DNA of 61,468 nucleotides from an uncultured Clostridia bacterium (GCA_947629005.1 CANRCD010000011.1:1-61468), one strand, 5' to 3'. Counted from the first letter of the stretch, positions 41,785-51,438 are shown. Numbers and translations: made by a program. Notes: generated by a model not told the origin, from the letters alone.

Positions 41785-43871
41785 TGCGCAACGCCGAACC
41801 TTTCAGTCAGCGCCTTTATCTGCCGCGCCGACACAGGCACCACATGGCCGTGCCGCGGGTGAAAACCGCGAAAGGCGTAGCGTCCGTCAGGGACGGGGCT
41901 GAAATCGCGCATATCGTCGCTTTCGGCCATAACATAATGTCCCTCGCCGTATGCGTCGGCCAGAAGTATCCACCTCTCGCGCCCCGGCAGTTGATAAACG
42001 CACACTCCCTCAAGGCCCACGCCCGGATGGACATTGAGCTCGATCTCGGGACCGTAGGGGCCGGTGGGACTCGCCGCCGTGGTGAGCTTTATGCGGGCGG
42101 TGCTTTCGTCCTTGTAGTACATATAATAAGTGCCGCCCCTGCGGAAGATATCGCCGTCGATACCCTGCCCGCGCGCCGGACGGAACAGGAGCCTCGGCTC
42201 GCAGGTGAGGCTTTTGAAATCCTTAGTGTAGGCGTACCACATAAGCGTCTCGTCGGGCGAAATGCCCATCGAGCGCGTATAGGGGTTGGGCCTTCTGACG
42301 CGGACGGCAAAGTAGAGCATATACTCGCCGCGCTCCTCGTCAAAAATCACCTGAGGAGCCCAAACGCGGTCGGCGCCCTCGGTGGTGGGGAATTTGTCGG
42401 CTATCTCGATAACGGTCTCGTCCGTCCATGTGATGAGGTCGCCGCTGCGCCACGTAATAATGCCGCGATTGCTGTTCCACCCCTTGGAGGACTGCATATC
42501 CGTCGCCACAAGGTGATAATAGCCGTCTCCCGCGCGAATCACAAACGGGTCGCGCAGGCAGCGGGTGCCCTTGGTCTGCTCCAGCACGTGGCGGCCGCCG
42601 TTCATCGGGGCAAAGCTGTAGCCGTCGAGCGTGAGCGCGTAGTGCAGGCGTTCCTCGTTGGCGTTATTGCCGGTAAAATACACAAACAGAAAGCCATCGG
42701 CGCTCTCGCTTGCCAAAACCGTGATATCAAACCGTTTTTCCGCCGTTTCGCCGCCGGAGCGCAGCGTTGCGGTGAGCGCCGCCCGCGCCGTGCCCGAGGC
42801 GGGCCGGTTTATGCGGCCCAAGGTGTCTATCGCTCCTTCGGCGCGCCAGCTTATGCGGCTGCCCTCCTCGCCCTCGGCGGGCAGACGAAGGTCATGCGTA
42901 AGGGCCGAAAGGTCGCCCTCAAGAGCGAGGAGACTGCTGTCAAACAACACTCGCTCGCCGTCGGTGAACTCCGCCGCAACGAGCAGCGAAAAATCTTTTT
43001 TTATCACGCCGCCTTGAAGGCCGGCCGTGAGAGTGACCTCGGCGTCGCCCGTGCCCACAGCGGGGCGGCGGATTTTGCCGCTGTCCGAGAGCGCGTCCTT
43101 GTTGCCGCTGCTCCAATGAAGGCGCGCGCCGCTTTCGGGCAGAAACTCGGGCAGGCTTATGTCCTTGGTGAGCCTGTGCGGGGCGGGCAGTTCGAACACG
43201 CGCATTTCGTTTTTGGCCATTTCGGCGCGGCCTGCCGCGTACTTGCGATAAATCTCATTGCCGGTAAGCAGCCGCCCGTGCGCGCGTATCTCGCCGATAA
43301 CGGCGCAAAGATACGGATCGGCCTCATACTGCGACTTGCCGAAGTACAGGCGGTTGAGCCCCACGTAATCGTCCACGGCTATGGCGTCGCTCCACATTTC
43401 GCCGCAGAGCCTGCCGTTTATGTATACGAACACCGCCCCGTCCTTCATTTCAAAGACGAAGTGCGACCATCCCTCGGGGAGGGCGGCGTTCACGTCGATA
43501 ACTATTTCCTCGGAGAAATGGCCGATTTTGCTGAGCACGACGCGCTTGGCCGCCGGAGCGTAGAAAATGTAAGCGTTAAGCCTGCCGTCCTCCACGCGGC
43601 CAAAGTCGAACCCACGCTCCCAGTAGCTTCTGGGGCTGGCCTTCATCCACATCTCAAGGCTTATCTCGCGCAGCCCGCGGAAGGCGCCGGCGGGCAGGCT
43701 GATATAGCCGTTTTTGCCGCCGAGCCGCACGGCTCCGCCGTAAACGGCGCTGCGCTCGGGCGTCACGTCGCCGTGAGCCGAGGCGTTTATGCCGCTGCCG
43801 TTTTCGTCGGCGAAAACTCCGGCGGGAGAATTATCGTCAGCTTTTTTGTCAAAGGTGTACCAAACCGGCAA
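41781..43871 (-). CDS. LamG / Ig-like / GH43-like glycoside hydrolase without signal peptide
   Basis: A protein of about 696 residues: a concanavalin-like LamG domain (about 1-215), two Ig-like domains (about 225-300 and 315-387) and a five-blade GH43-type domain (about 390-690) with CLRDPFVIRAGDGYYHLVA (base Asp441), VWAPQVIF, GIDGDIFRRGGTYYMYY and GLEGVCVY (candidate acid Glu). This suits arabinan or xylan side-chain hydrolysis. There is no signal peptide, odd for such an architecture. The start is taken as TTG at 43871 (AAAGGGGA 6 bases upstream); ATG at 43922 would lie at or before the predicted RNA start. It overlaps rsmF by 4 bases. Confidence 0.82.
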   Translation of the reverse strand: MPVWYTFDKKADDNSPAGVFADENGSGINASAHGDVTPERSAVYGGAVRLGGKNGYISLPAGAFRGLREISLEMWMKASPRSYWERGFDFGRVEDGRLNAYIFYAPAAKRVVLSKIGHFSEEIVIDVNAALPEGWSHFVFEMKDGAVFVYINGRLCGEMWSDAIAVDDYVGLNRLYFGKSQYEADPYLCAVIGEIRAHGRLLTGNEIYRKYAAGRAEMAKNEMRVFELPAPHRLTKDISLPEFLPESGARLHWSSGNKDALSDSGKIRRPAVGTGDAEVTLTAGLQGGVIKKDFSLLVAAEFTDGERVLFDSSLLALEGDLSALTHDLRLPAEGEEGSRISWRAEGAIDTLGRINRPASGTARAALTATLRSGGETAEKRFDITVLASESADGFLFVYFTGNNANEERLHYALTLDGYSFAPMNGGRHVLEQTKGTRCLRDPFVIRAGDGYYHLVATDMQSSKGWNSNRGIITWRSGDLITWTDETVIEIADKFPTTEGADRVWAPQVIFDEERGEYMLYFAVRVRRPNPYTRSMGISPDETLMWYAYTKDFKSLTCEPRLLFRPARGQGIDGDIFRRGGTYYMYYKDESTARIKLTTAASPTGPYGPEIELNVHPGVGLEGVCVYQLPGRERWILLADAYGEGHYVMAESDDMRDFSPVPDGRYAFRGFHPRHGHVVPVSARQIKALTERFGVAQ

Positions 43872-43924
43872 GGTCATTCCCCTTTCATCAAGTAAAACCG
43901 AGTTTCCATACTGCTTCTTCATAT

Positions 43925-43953
43925 ATAATACATAAACAGGCGGGTTTTGTCAA
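43925..43953 (-). promoter_or_regulatory. Promoter of the GH43-rsmF-ppa unit
   Basis: Minus strand TTGACA (43948-43953), 17-bp spacer, TATTAT (43925-43930). The predicted RNA start is near 43918, which is why the ATG at 43922 was rejected as the gene start. Confidence 0.8.
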
Positions 43954-43986
43954 TAATTCTTTAACAAATTAATAAAAAATATCCGA

Positions 43987-44015
43987 TTGACTTTATATGC
44001 GATTTTTGATACAAT
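43987..44015 (+). promoter_or_regulatory. Promoter of ftsH
   Basis: TTGACT (43987-43992), 17-bp spacer, TACAAT (44010-44015). It is divergent from the GH43 promoter, with 33 bp between the two -35 boxes. Confidence 0.82.
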
Positions 44016-44048
44016 ATGTATTGTAATTGTCCGAAAGGGGCTGAACGT

Positions 44049-45857
44049 ATGAACAATAACGACAAAAAACACAAAAAGCCTATAATATTTTACTATCTGG
44101 CGGCGCTGGCGGTGCTGCTGCTGCTGAACGCGATAGTTTTTCCGCAGTATCTCGGCAGCACTTTCAACGAGGTTGACTACAGCACCTTCCAAAGCATGGT
44201 GCGCAGCCACAGCGTGACGCAGGCAGTGGTTGAAAACGACACCGTCCGCTTCATTGCCGTGGACAAGGACGGCAACCGCTCCAACTACAAGACGAACATC
44301 GTCACCAACAGCGAGCTTTCGTCCCTGCTGGACGAAAACGGCGTCCGCTACGGGCAGGACCTGCCCGAGGAGATGAGCCCGCTGCTTTCGGTGCTGCTTT
44401 CGTGGATACTGCCGCTTGGCATGATGATTTTCTTCGGGCGGATGCTCAGCCGCAGGATAGGCGGCATGAACACCATGAGCTTCGGTAAATCCGGCGCGAA
44501 GATATACGCCGAGGACGAGACCGGCAAAACCTTCGCCGACGTGGCCGGCGAGGACGAGGCCAAGGACGCGCTTCGCGAGATAGTGGACTTTCTGCACAAC
44601 CCGAAAAAGTACGCCGATATAGGCGCGTCGCTGCCAAAGGGCGCGCTGCTGGTGGGGCCCCCGGGCACGGGTAAGACGCTGCTGGCCAAAGCCGTGGCCG
44701 GCGAGGCGAAGGTACCGTTCTTTTCAATTTCCGGCTCGGAATTTGTTGAAATGTTCGTGGGCATGGGCGCGGCCAAGGTACGCGACCTGTTCCGTCAGGC
44801 CGGCGAAAAGGCCCCCTGCATAGTTTTCATCGACGAGATTGATACCATAGGCAAGAAGCGCGGCGGCGCCATCGAGGGCGGCAACGACGAGCGCGAGCAA
44901 ACGCTGAATCAGCTTCTTACCGAAATGGACGGCTTTGACGGCAACAAGGGCGTCGTTATCCTCGCCGCCACAAACCGCCCCGAATCGCTGGACAAGGCGC
45001 TGCTGCGCCCCGGCCGCTTTGATCGCCGCATTCCCGTGGAACTGCCCGACATGGCGGGCCGCGAGGCCATACTGAAGGTACACGCCAAAAAGGTGAAGCT
45101 TGAGGGCTCGGTGGATTTCAACTCCATCGCCCGCGCCACCCAAGGCGCAAGCGGCGCGGAGCTTGCGAACATCGTCAACGAGGCCGCGCTCCGCGCAGTG
45201 CGCATGGGCCGCTCCGCTGTCGGTCAGGAGGATTTGGAGGAGAGCGTAGAGGTCGTTATCGCGGGCTATCAGCGCAAAAACGCCTCCATATCCCAGCACG
45301 AAAGGGAGATAGTGGCCTACCACGAAATTGGCCACGCACTTGTGGCGGCGCGGCAGTCGAGTTCCGCGCCAGTGCACAAGATAACCATAATCCCGCGCAC
45401 CTCGGGCGCGCTGGGCTACACCATGCAGGTGGACGAGGACGAGCGCTTTCTTATGAGCCGCGACGAGGCCTTTAACAAAATCGCCACCTTTACCGGCGGC
45501 CGCGCCGCCGAGGAGCTCATTTTCGGTTCCGTCACCACGGGCGCGGCCAACGATATAGAACAGGCCACCCGTCTTGCCCGCGGCATGATAACCCGCTACG
45601 GCATGAGCGACAGCTTTGACATGACGGCTCTCGAGACCGTCACCAACCAGTATCTCGGCGGCGATACGACCCTTGCTTGCAGCCCCGAAACCGCCGCGAA
45701 AATCGACGCCGAGGTCGTGGCGTTGATTCGCAAGGCCCACGAAAAGGCCATCGGCATACTCAAAGGCGATATAGATAAGCTGCACGAGCTGGCCGCCTAT
45801 CTGCTCGAAAAGGAGACCATCACCGGCGAGGAATTCATGCGTATACTTAACGATTGA
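44049..45857 (+). CDS. ftsH: ATP-dependent zinc metalloprotease FtsH
   Basis: A 602-residue membrane-anchored AAA protease for quality control of membrane and regulatory proteins. Two transmembrane segments (about 11-31 and 112-130) flank an extracytoplasmic domain. The AAA module has Walker A GPPGTGKT (203-210), Walker B IVFIDE (258-263) and the second-region homology near 308-327. The zinc site is HEIGH (425-429). The ATG at 44049 follows GAAAGGGG. An S24/S26-like peptidase gene starts just after it. Confidence 0.97.
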   Translation: MNNNDKKHKKPIIFYYLAALAVLLLLNAIVFPQYLGSTFNEVDYSTFQSMVRSHSVTQAVVENDTVRFIAVDKDGNRSNYKTNIVTNSELSSLLDENGVRYGQDLPEEMSPLLSVLLSWILPLGMMIFFGRMLSRRIGGMNTMSFGKSGAKIYAEDETGKTFADVAGEDEAKDALREIVDFLHNPKKYADIGASLPKGALLVGPPGTGKTLLAKAVAGEAKVPFFSISGSEFVEMFVGMGAAKVRDLFRQAGEKAPCIVFIDEIDTIGKKRGGAIEGGNDEREQTLNQLLTEMDGFDGNKGVVILAATNRPESLDKALLRPGRFDRRIPVELPDMAGREAILKVHAKKVKLEGSVDFNSIARATQGASGAELANIVNEAALRAVRMGRSAVGQEDLEESVEVVIAGYQRKNASISQHEREIVAYHEIGHALVAARQSSSAPVHKITIIPRTSGALGYTMQVDEDERFLMSRDEAFNKIATFTGGRAAEELIFGSVTTGAANDIEQATRLARGMITRYGMSDSFDMTALETVTNQYLGGDTTLACSPETAAKIDAEVVALIRKAHEKAIGILKGDIDKLHELAAYLLEKETITGEEFMRILND

Positions 45858-45877
45858 CAAAGGACGAGGAGATTGCC

Positions 45878-46330
45878 ATGGCCACTTATTTTGCCGACCT
45901 TCTGCCCGTGATGGCGGAACAGCTCAGTTCCGGCGGCGAGGTGCGCTTCCGCCCGCGCGGCACAAGTATGCTGCCCTTTCTCATGGAGGGACGCGACGAG
46001 GTGGTGCTCGTTTCCCCGCCCGAAAGGCTGAAAAAGGGCGATATCCCCTTTTACCGCCGCGACGACGGCGCGTTTGTTCTGCACCGAGTGGTAGGGCTTG
46101 AAAGCGGCGGGCTGTACTCCCTCTGCGGCGACAATCAGTATTACCGCGAGAGAGGCGTCCGCCCCGACCAGATAATAGCCGTGGTGAAGGCTGTCTACCG
46201 AAAAGGGCGGTATATTCCGGCCTCCTCCGCCGCCTACCGTCTACGGGGCGCGCTGTGGCCGCCCGCGAAGCGGATAATCAGCTTACCAAAAAGAGCATAT
46301 CACAAGCTTGAAAGGATTTTTCACAAATGA
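45878..46330 (+). CDS. S24/S26-family peptidase-like protein (Ser-His type)
   Basis: A 150-residue protein with signal-peptidase-family boxes: RGTSMLPFL (nucleophile Ser near 34), KKGDIPFYRR, FVLHRVVG (a His where bacterial SPase I has the catalytic Lys) and GDNQYYRERG. This Ser-His form resembles SipW/ER-type enzymes. There is no clear membrane anchor, only an amphipathic C-terminus. The ATG at 45878 is chosen because GAGGAG lies 7 bases before it; a TTG at 45854 overlaps the ftsH stop. The last four bases overlap the next gene. Its substrate is unknown. Confidence 0.78.
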   Translation: MATYFADLLPVMAEQLSSGGEVRFRPRGTSMLPFLMEGRDEVVLVSPPERLKKGDIPFYRRDDGAFVLHRVVGLESGGLYSLCGDNQYYRERGVRPDQIIAVVKAVYRKGRYIPASSAAYRLRGALWPPAKRIISLPKRAYHKLERIFHK

Positions 46331-47565
46331 AAATCGAGATAAAAAAAGAAATCGCCGCCCTCGCGGCCCGCGTTGAGGAGGAGCTTGCCCCACGCTTCCG
46401 CGAGATAGACGAAACGGCGTTATATAATCAGCGGAAAGTGCTTCAGGCTTTTATCGACCACCGTGTGAGCGCGAACCACTTCAACCCCTCCACGGGCTAC
46501 GGCTATGACGACGCGGGCCGTGACGCGCTGGACGCAGTTTACGCGCAGATTTTTGGCTGCGAGGACGCCCTCGTGCGCCACAATATAGTGAACGGAACCC
46601 ATTGCCTCGCGATAGCCCTGTTCGCGGCGCTGCGCCCGGGCGACACGCTGCTTGCAGCCACCGGCAGGCCTTACGACACCCTCGAGGAGGTCATCGGTAT
46701 CAGGGGCGAGGGCGGCGGCAGCCTTAAGGACTTCGGCGTAAATTACGCCGAGGTGGCTCTTAAGGACGGCAGGCCCGACTACGAGGGCATAAAAGCGGCG
46801 CTGCGCCCCGATGTCCGCGCCGTACTGATTCAGCGCTCAAAGGGCTACGACTGGCGCGAATCGGTGGGCGTGGATGAGATTGGGAGGATAATTCGCTGCG
46901 TGCGTGAAGCGAGGCCCGAGGCCGTGTGCATAGTTGACAACTGCTACGGCGAATTCACCGAAAGGCTTGAGCCTACCGAGGTTGACGCCGACCTTGTTGC
47001 GGGCTCGCTGATAAAAAACATCGGCGGCGGGCTGGCTCAGACGGGCGGTTACATTGCCGGCAAGGAAAAATACGTGCGCCTCGCGGCCTTTCGCCAGACC
47101 TGCCCGGGACTTGGCAAGGAGGTCGGCGCGACGCTCGGCCAGAACCGCTTCATGTATCAGGGGCTGTTCATGGCTCCGCACGCCGTGGCGCAGTCGCTCA
47201 AGGCCGCGGCGCTGTGCGCCGGAATAATGGAGGGACTGGGCTTCGAGGTCAATCCCCGCCCGCTCGACTCGCGCTGCGACATAATTCAAGCTGTGAAATT
47301 TGGCAGCGAGGATAAGCTCGTCAGGTTCATTCAGGCCGTACAGAGCGCATCGCCTGTGGACAGCTTCGCCCAACCGGTGCCGTGGGATATGCCCGGTTAC
47401 CAACATCAGGTAATCATGGCGGCCGGAGCCTTTGTTTCGGGCGCGAGCATCGAGCTCAGCGCCGACGCCCCCATAAAGCCTCCCTACGTGGGCTTTGTGC
47501 AGGGCGGCCTCACCTACGAAAGCGCAAAGCTCGCCATTATGCACGCCGCCGGAACCGTTATGTGA
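46327..47565 (+). CDS. Methionine gamma-lyase family PLP enzyme (YnbB type)
   Basis: A 412-residue fold-type I PLP enzyme of the family once named aluminium resistance protein. Visible are NHFNPSTGYGYDDAGRDALD near 50, VRHNIVNGTHC near 83, CIVDNCYGEFTE near 197 (PLP Asp) and SLIKNIGGG near 226 with the PLP lysine. Members are annotated as cystathionine or methionine gamma-lyases, but activity is seldom shown. It begins with a 4-base overlap with the S24/S26 gene (AAAGGA 9 bases upstream), so ftsH and these two genes form one unit. Confidence 0.9.
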   Translation: MKIEIKKEIAALAARVEEELAPRFREIDETALYNQRKVLQAFIDHRVSANHFNPSTGYGYDDAGRDALDAVYAQIFGCEDALVRHNIVNGTHCLAIALFAALRPGDTLLAATGRPYDTLEEVIGIRGEGGGSLKDFGVNYAEVALKDGRPDYEGIKAALRPDVRAVLIQRSKGYDWRESVGVDEIGRIIRCVREARPEAVCIVDNCYGEFTERLEPTEVDADLVAGSLIKNIGGGLAQTGGYIAGKEKYVRLAAFRQTCPGLGKEVGATLGQNRFMYQGLFMAPHAVAQSLKAAALCAGIMEGLGFEVNPRPLDSRCDIIQAVKFGSEDKLVRFIQAVQSASPVDSFAQPVPWDMPGYQHQVIMAAGAFVSGASIELSADAPIKPPYVGFVQGGLTYESAKLAIMHAAGTVM

Positions 47566-47626
47566 CAAAACACTTCTCGTTCAGGCAAACAGACAAAAAA
47601 TTGTATTTGCGGAGGAACAGGCGCAC

Positions 47627-47917
47627 ATGAAAGTAGTCACGCTATGCGGGAGCATGAGGTTTTTTAAGGAGATGCAGGAAATAGCAATAGAACTTGAAAC
47701 CAAGCATGACTGCTGCGCCATTACGCCCGTTGGCGGAGCAAATACAGAGCCGGACAGCGCGGCGATAGAAAAATTATCCAAAGCTCATTATAAGAAAATA
47801 GATATTGCTGACGCCGTTTATATTGTAAATACAGGCGGCTATATAGGCAGATCCGTGTCGGAAGAATTGCGCTATGCCCAAAGGCACGATAAGGAAATCA
47901 TTTATCATGAAGCATGA
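47627..47917 (+). CDS. Small nucleoside 2-deoxyribosyltransferase-like protein
   Basis: A 96-residue protein with the fold markers of the nucleoside deoxyribosyltransferase family: VTLCGSMRFFKEM at the start and ADAVYIVNTGGYIGRSVSEEL near 65. The family usually spans 140-160 residues, so this is a compact version, also seen in phage and toxin contexts. The gene is A/T-richer than its neighbours. GGAGGAACAGG lies before the ATG. It sits alone between the ftsH unit and a terminator. Confidence 0.78.
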   Translation: MKVVTLCGSMRFFKEMQEIAIELETKHDCCAITPVGGANTEPDSAAIEKLSKAHYKKIDIADAVYIVNTGGYIGRSVSEELRYAQRHDKEIIYHEA

Positions 47918-47957
47918 GACGGCAAATCTATCTTTGTGTGGCAGCTTAAAAAAGGAA

Positions 47958-47979
47958 AACGCATAATAAACGCATAATA
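47958..47979. repeat. Tandem 11-bp duplication
   Basis: AACGCATAATA occurs twice without a gap (47958-47968 and 47969-47979), just before the terminator hairpin in the short non-coding stretch after the deoxyribosyltransferase-like gene. Confidence 0.8.
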
Positions 47980-47986
47980 GATGAAC

Positions 47987-48020
47987 AAAAAAAGGGAACC
48001 GCTGTGCGGTTCCCTTTCGT
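47987..48020. terminator. Bidirectional terminator between convergent genes
   Basis: AAAGGGAACCGC (47991-48002) pairs with GCGGTTCCCTTT (48006-48017). The minus strand continues with TTTTTTG, closing ftsZ; the plus side closes the 47627-47917 gene. Confidence 0.88.
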
Positions 48021-48037
48021 AATTCATTATGTACTGC

Positions 48038-49096
48038 TCACTTAAAATCCCTTAGGAAGCTCGGCACATCCAGCATATCGTCGCCGGCCTTCTTCCTTAT
48101 GGCGCCGCCGGAGAAGAAGTCGTCCTTCTTATTGCTCTTGGCCTGCTCGAGTCCGGTAGCGATAACGGTAATGCGGATTTCTTCCTCGAGGTCGGGGTCG
48201 ATGGCGGCGCCAAATATGACGTTGGCATCCTCGTCCACGGCCTGACGGATGACCGTCGCGGCCTGATTTACCTCGTAAAGGTTCATGTCGGGGCCGCCCA
48301 CAAAGTTGATGAGCACGCCTGTGGCGCCCTCAATAGAGGTTTCAAGCAGAGCGCTCTTGATAGCTTCCTGCGCGGCCTTTTCGCTGCGGTTCTCGCCGCT
48401 GGCGGAGCCGATACCCATGTGGGCGAGGCCCGCGTCCTTCATAACTGTGGTAACATCGGCGAAGTCCACGTTGATTAGGCCCGCCTGCGTGATAAGGTCG
48501 GCTATGCCGCCAACGCCGTGACGCAGAACCTCGTCGGCGCTTAAGAACGCCTCCTGTAGGGTGGTTTTGGCGTTGCTTATATCGAGAAGCTTGTCGTTAG
48601 GAATCACGATGAGGGTATCCACATTGCCGCGGAGCTGCTCTATGCCCTCCTCGGCCTGCATCATGCGGCGTCGGCCTTCAAAGGCAAAGGGCTTGGTGAC
48701 GATAGCAACGGTGAGAATGTCAAGCTCCTTGGCGGCGGCCGCAACAATGGGGGCCGCGCCGGTACCGGTGCCGCCGCCCATACCGGCGGTTACAAACACC
48801 ATGTCCGCGTCCTTTATGAGCTGAACAATTTCGTTTTTGGATTCTTCGGCGGCCTTGCGCCCGATTTCGGCCTTGCCTCCGGCGCCCTGACCCTTGGTGA
48901 CCTTTTCGCCGATCTGGAGCTTGTGAGTGGCCTGACTGTGCGAAAGCGCCTGTTTATCAGTGTTTATGGAAACAAACTCCACATCGCGAATACCAGCGTC
49001 CACCATGCGGTTTACGGCGTTGTTTCCGCCGCCGCCCACACCTATGACCATGATCTTCTGAGCCGCGCTGAGCTCGTCCGCGTATTCCATTCTCAT
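48038..49096 (-). CDS. ftsZ: Cell division GTPase FtsZ
   Basis: A 352-residue tubulin-like GTPase forming the division ring. The N-terminal GTPase domain shows [18 protein letters not shown] (14-31) and the tubulin signature [10 protein letters not shown] near 104; the T7-loop region contains DFADV near 207. A short linker ends in the conserved tail [12 protein letters not shown] that binds partner proteins. AGGAGG lies 8 bases before the ATG. It has its own promoter at 49149-49177 and a terminator downstream. Confidence 0.97.
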   Translation of the reverse strand: MRMEYADELSAAQKIMVIGVGGGGNNAVNRMVDAGIRDVEFVSINTDKQALSHSQATHKLQIGEKVTKGQGAGGKAEIGRKAAEESKNEIVQLIKDADMVFVTAGMGGGTGTGAAPIVAAAAKELDILTVAIVTKPFAFEGRRRMMQAEEGIEQLRGNVDTLIVIPNDKLLDISNAKTTLQEAFLSADEVLRHGVGGIADLITQAGLINVDFADVTTVMKDAGLAHMGIGSASGENRSEKAAQEAIKSALLETSIEGATGVLINFVGGPDMNLYEVNQAATVIRQAVDEDANVIFGAAIDPDLEEEIRITVIATGLEQAKSNKKDDFFSGGAIRKKAGDDMLDVPSFLRDFK

Positions 49097-49148
49097 CGGG
49101 AATTCCTCCTAACGTATTTTTAAGTCATTAGCATATTTAGTTAAAACT

Positions 49149-49177
49149 ATTATACAACAAATTTTTAATTTGTTCAA
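49149..49177 (-). promoter_or_regulatory. Promoter of ftsZ
   Basis: Minus strand TTGAAC (49172-49177), 17-bp spacer, TATAAT (49149-49154), in an AT-rich 110-base gap after divIB. It allows ftsZ expression apart from the dcw transcript. Confidence 0.85.
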
Positions 49178-49206
49178 TAGCAAATTGTGAAATTTTTATA
49201 TTTTTT

Positions 49207-50166
49207 TTAATCCTTTTTGGGGTTATATGTAAGACGCTCAAGGTCAAGCGTGCCCACGGCATCCTCGCCGAGCTGCTCCTCCATTATTGCCTTGAAGCTC
49301 CTGAGCTTAAAGGCCAGCTCGTCCGCCGCGCCAAGGCTGATTTTGAGCCCCTCGCCGTAAACCATGGTAACATTGTCGTAAAGGCTCATGTCTACGTAGG
49401 ATATGCCCTGACATATATCGTCGCAGAGAAATTCGTCCAGAAGGCGGAACAGCTTTTCCGCCTTTATTTCGTCGGAAAACTCGATTTTTTTGCCTATTTT
49501 GTACTCCATCTCGCCCATGCCCACAATGAGGGCCCTGTCCACCGCCCGCCCAGCTTGGCCGGTCTTATCTGAGGCGGTCTCTTCGCCCTCATCTTCGTCC
49601 GCGTAGGTATTAACGTCGCTTTCGTCCGTAACGGCGTCCCCGTCCTCATCTGCGTCCTCGTCTGCGTCCTCGTCGGGCTCTTTATCGGTATCCTTATCCT
49701 TGTCCTCTTTTTTCGCCCCGACTGAATACAAAGCGCCGGCCGCGGGCGGGGAAAAGCCCTCGGGCACGTCGTAAACGCCTACCACGTGTCCCTCGGCCGT
49801 AACGCCGACAAAGCTCCTGCCGTCCAGAACGTAGGCCACGGCGGCCCCCTCCTCGACGGTAATGCTTATGGTGGACGGCCACACGCGCCTGACCTTCGCC
49901 GAGGCTATACGGCCAAGGCTTTCGACGTTCCCGCGCACGCGGCGCAGACTGACGTTAAATATGCTGCCGCCCTCGACAATGCCGCTGGCGGTGACTATCT
50001 CCTCCCGCGAGACGGACTTGTTCCCGCGCACGGAGATATTTTTTACGTTAAATATGGGCGTAAGCAAAAGCGAGGCGAGGGCAGCCACCACAAGGCAGGC
50101 CGCTACTATCGCCGCCGAGGCTTCCTTCCTGAGCCTGCGCCGTTTTCTTTTGTGAGCTGAGGCCAT
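49207..50166 (-). CDS. divIB: Cell division protein DivIB/FtsQ
   Basis: A 319-residue bitopic division protein. A basic cytoplasmic start (SAHKRKRRRLRKE) leads to one transmembrane helix (about 18-40), a POTRA domain (about 43-115, FNVKNISVRGNKSVSREEI) and a FtsQ/DivIB beta domain split by a very acidic stretch (about 152-205, Asp/Glu/Lys runs such as EPDEDADEDADEDGDAVTD). The ATG at 50166 is chosen because GGAGGTGG lies 7 bases before it. It acts with FtsL and the septal penicillin-binding protein. Genes flank it as murA-divIB-ftsZ. Confidence 0.9.
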   Translation of the reverse strand: MASAHKRKRRRLRKEASAAIVAACLVVAALASLLLTPIFNVKNISVRGNKSVSREEIVTASGIVEGGSIFNVSLRRVRGNVESLGRIASAKVRRVWPSTISITVEEGAAVAYVLDGRSFVGVTAEGHVVGVYDVPEGFSPPAAGALYSVGAKKEDKDKDTDKEPDEDADEDADEDGDAVTDESDVNTYADEDEGEETASDKTGQAGRAVDRALIVGMGEMEYKIGKKIEFSDEIKAEKLFRLLDEFLCDDICQGISYVDMSLYDNVTMVYGEGLKISLGAADELAFKLRSFKAIMEEQLGEDAVGTLDLERLTYNPKKD

Positions 50167-50190
50167 TGGGGCCACCTCCACCAGTGTATT

Positions 50191-51438
50191 TTATTTTCCG
50201 ACAGATATCCTTGCGCCAACCGAGCTTAGTTCGCCGGCCAAATCCTGATAGCCGCGGGCTATATAGTCCACCCCGTGGATACGGCTCTCGCCGCGCGCCC
50301 CGAGGGCGGCAATAACCAGCGCCGCGCCGCCGCGAAGGTCGCCGGCAAAAAGCTCCGCGCCGCGAAGCGCGCCGCCGCGCACCTCGGCCTTGGGGCCGTT
50401 GACGCGGATCTCCGCTCCCATGCGCCTAAGCTCGGGCACTATGCGGAAGCGGTTTTCAAATATGTTTTCAACAATTACGCCCTTCTCCCGTCCGCAGGCC
50501 ATAACGGCCATGAGCTGAGACTGGCAGTCCGTTGGGAAGCCGGGATAGACCTCGGTGCGCACCACTCCTGCCGAGCGCAGCGGATGGCGCACGCGTACGA
50601 GCGCCCTGTCGTCCGCGAAGGCGATATCAGCCCCGCAGCGGACAAGCACGTCGGCCACGGCCTCCACGTGGGGACGGATAACATTTTCGATTTCTATTTC
50701 CCCGCCCGCCGCCGCCGCGGCGCACATATAGGTGCCCGCAACAATACGGTCGGGCATTATTTCGTACTCGCAGCCGCCAAGGCTCGGCACGCCCTCCACG
50801 CGGATGGTGCCGGTCCCCGCTCCTCGAATTTTCGCGCCCATGGCCGTCAAAAAGCCGCACAGGTCGGCAATCTCCGGTTCGCGGGCGGCGTTGCTGAGCG
50901 TGGTTATCCCTTTGGACATAACCGCCGCGAGAATCACGTTTTCGGTGGCTCCCACGCTGGGGAAGTCCAAGCGCACGTCCGTACCGCGCGGGCGGCCCTC
51001 AGCCCGAATCACTCCGCCGGAGACCTCCACATTAACGCCCATCTCGCGAAAAGCCCTGACGTGCAGGTCAATGGGGCGGCTTCCAAGGCGGCAGCCGCCG
51101 GGCATGGGCAGCTCGGCCCTGCCGTAACGGCCCACAAGGGCGCCGAGAAAATTGACGGAGCTGCGCATTTCGCCGGCGGGGCCGGCGTCCAGCCTCCACG
51201 AAGAGGCCGAAGCGGGATTTATCATTACCTCGCCGCCCTCGGCGGCCACGCGGCAGCCAAGCCGCCGCAGTATTTCGAGGGTATAGCTCACGTCGCTGAG
51301 CCGCGGACAGTTTTTCAAAAACACAGCGTCCGAGCCCAGTATGCTTCCGGCGAGAACAGGCAATACGGCATTTTTCGCGCCGTAAACGCTGAGCCTTCCG
51401 CACAGGGGGTATCCGCCGGAAACAATGTAATCCTCCAT
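50191..51438 (-). CDS. murA: UDP-GlcNAc 1-carboxyvinyltransferase
   Basis: A 415-residue MurA, the first committed enzyme of peptidoglycan synthesis, moving enolpyruvate from PEP to UDP-GlcNAc. Lys22/Asn23 in GAKNAVLP, active-site Cys116 in MPGGCRLGSRPIDLH (fosfomycin target, not the resistant Asp form) and the substrate Asp in YPGFPTDCQSQ near 303 are visible. GGAGGTGCC lies before the ATG. It lies between murG and divIB, a position seen in some Clostridia. Confidence 0.96.
   Translation of the reverse strand: MEDYIVSGGYPLCGRLSVYGAKNAVLPVLAGSILGSDAVFLKNCPRLSDVSYTLEILRRLGCRVAAEGGEVMINPASASSWRLDAGPAGEMRSSVNFLGALVGRYGRAELPMPGGCRLGSRPIDLHVRAFREMGVNVEVSGGVIRAEGRPRGTDVRLDFPSVGATENVILAAVMSKGITTLSNAAREPEIADLCGFLTAMGAKIRGAGTGTIRVEGVPSLGGCEYEIMPDRIVAGTYMCAAAAAGGEIEIENVIRPHVEAVADVLVRCGADIAFADDRALVRVRHPLRSAGVVRTEVYPGFPTDCQSQLMAVMACGREKGVIVENIFENRFRIVPELRRMGAEIRVNGPKAEVRGGALRGAELFAGDLRGGAALVIAALGARGESRIHGVDYIARGYQDLAGELSSVGARISVGK

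Noticed and set aside
41784-43895. A 703-codon open frame on the plus strand opposite the GH43 gene
   Set aside because: The product is a His/Ala/Arg-rich, low-complexity sequence without domains, typical of frames opposite GC-rich genes; the minus strand encodes a clear LamG-GH43 protein.
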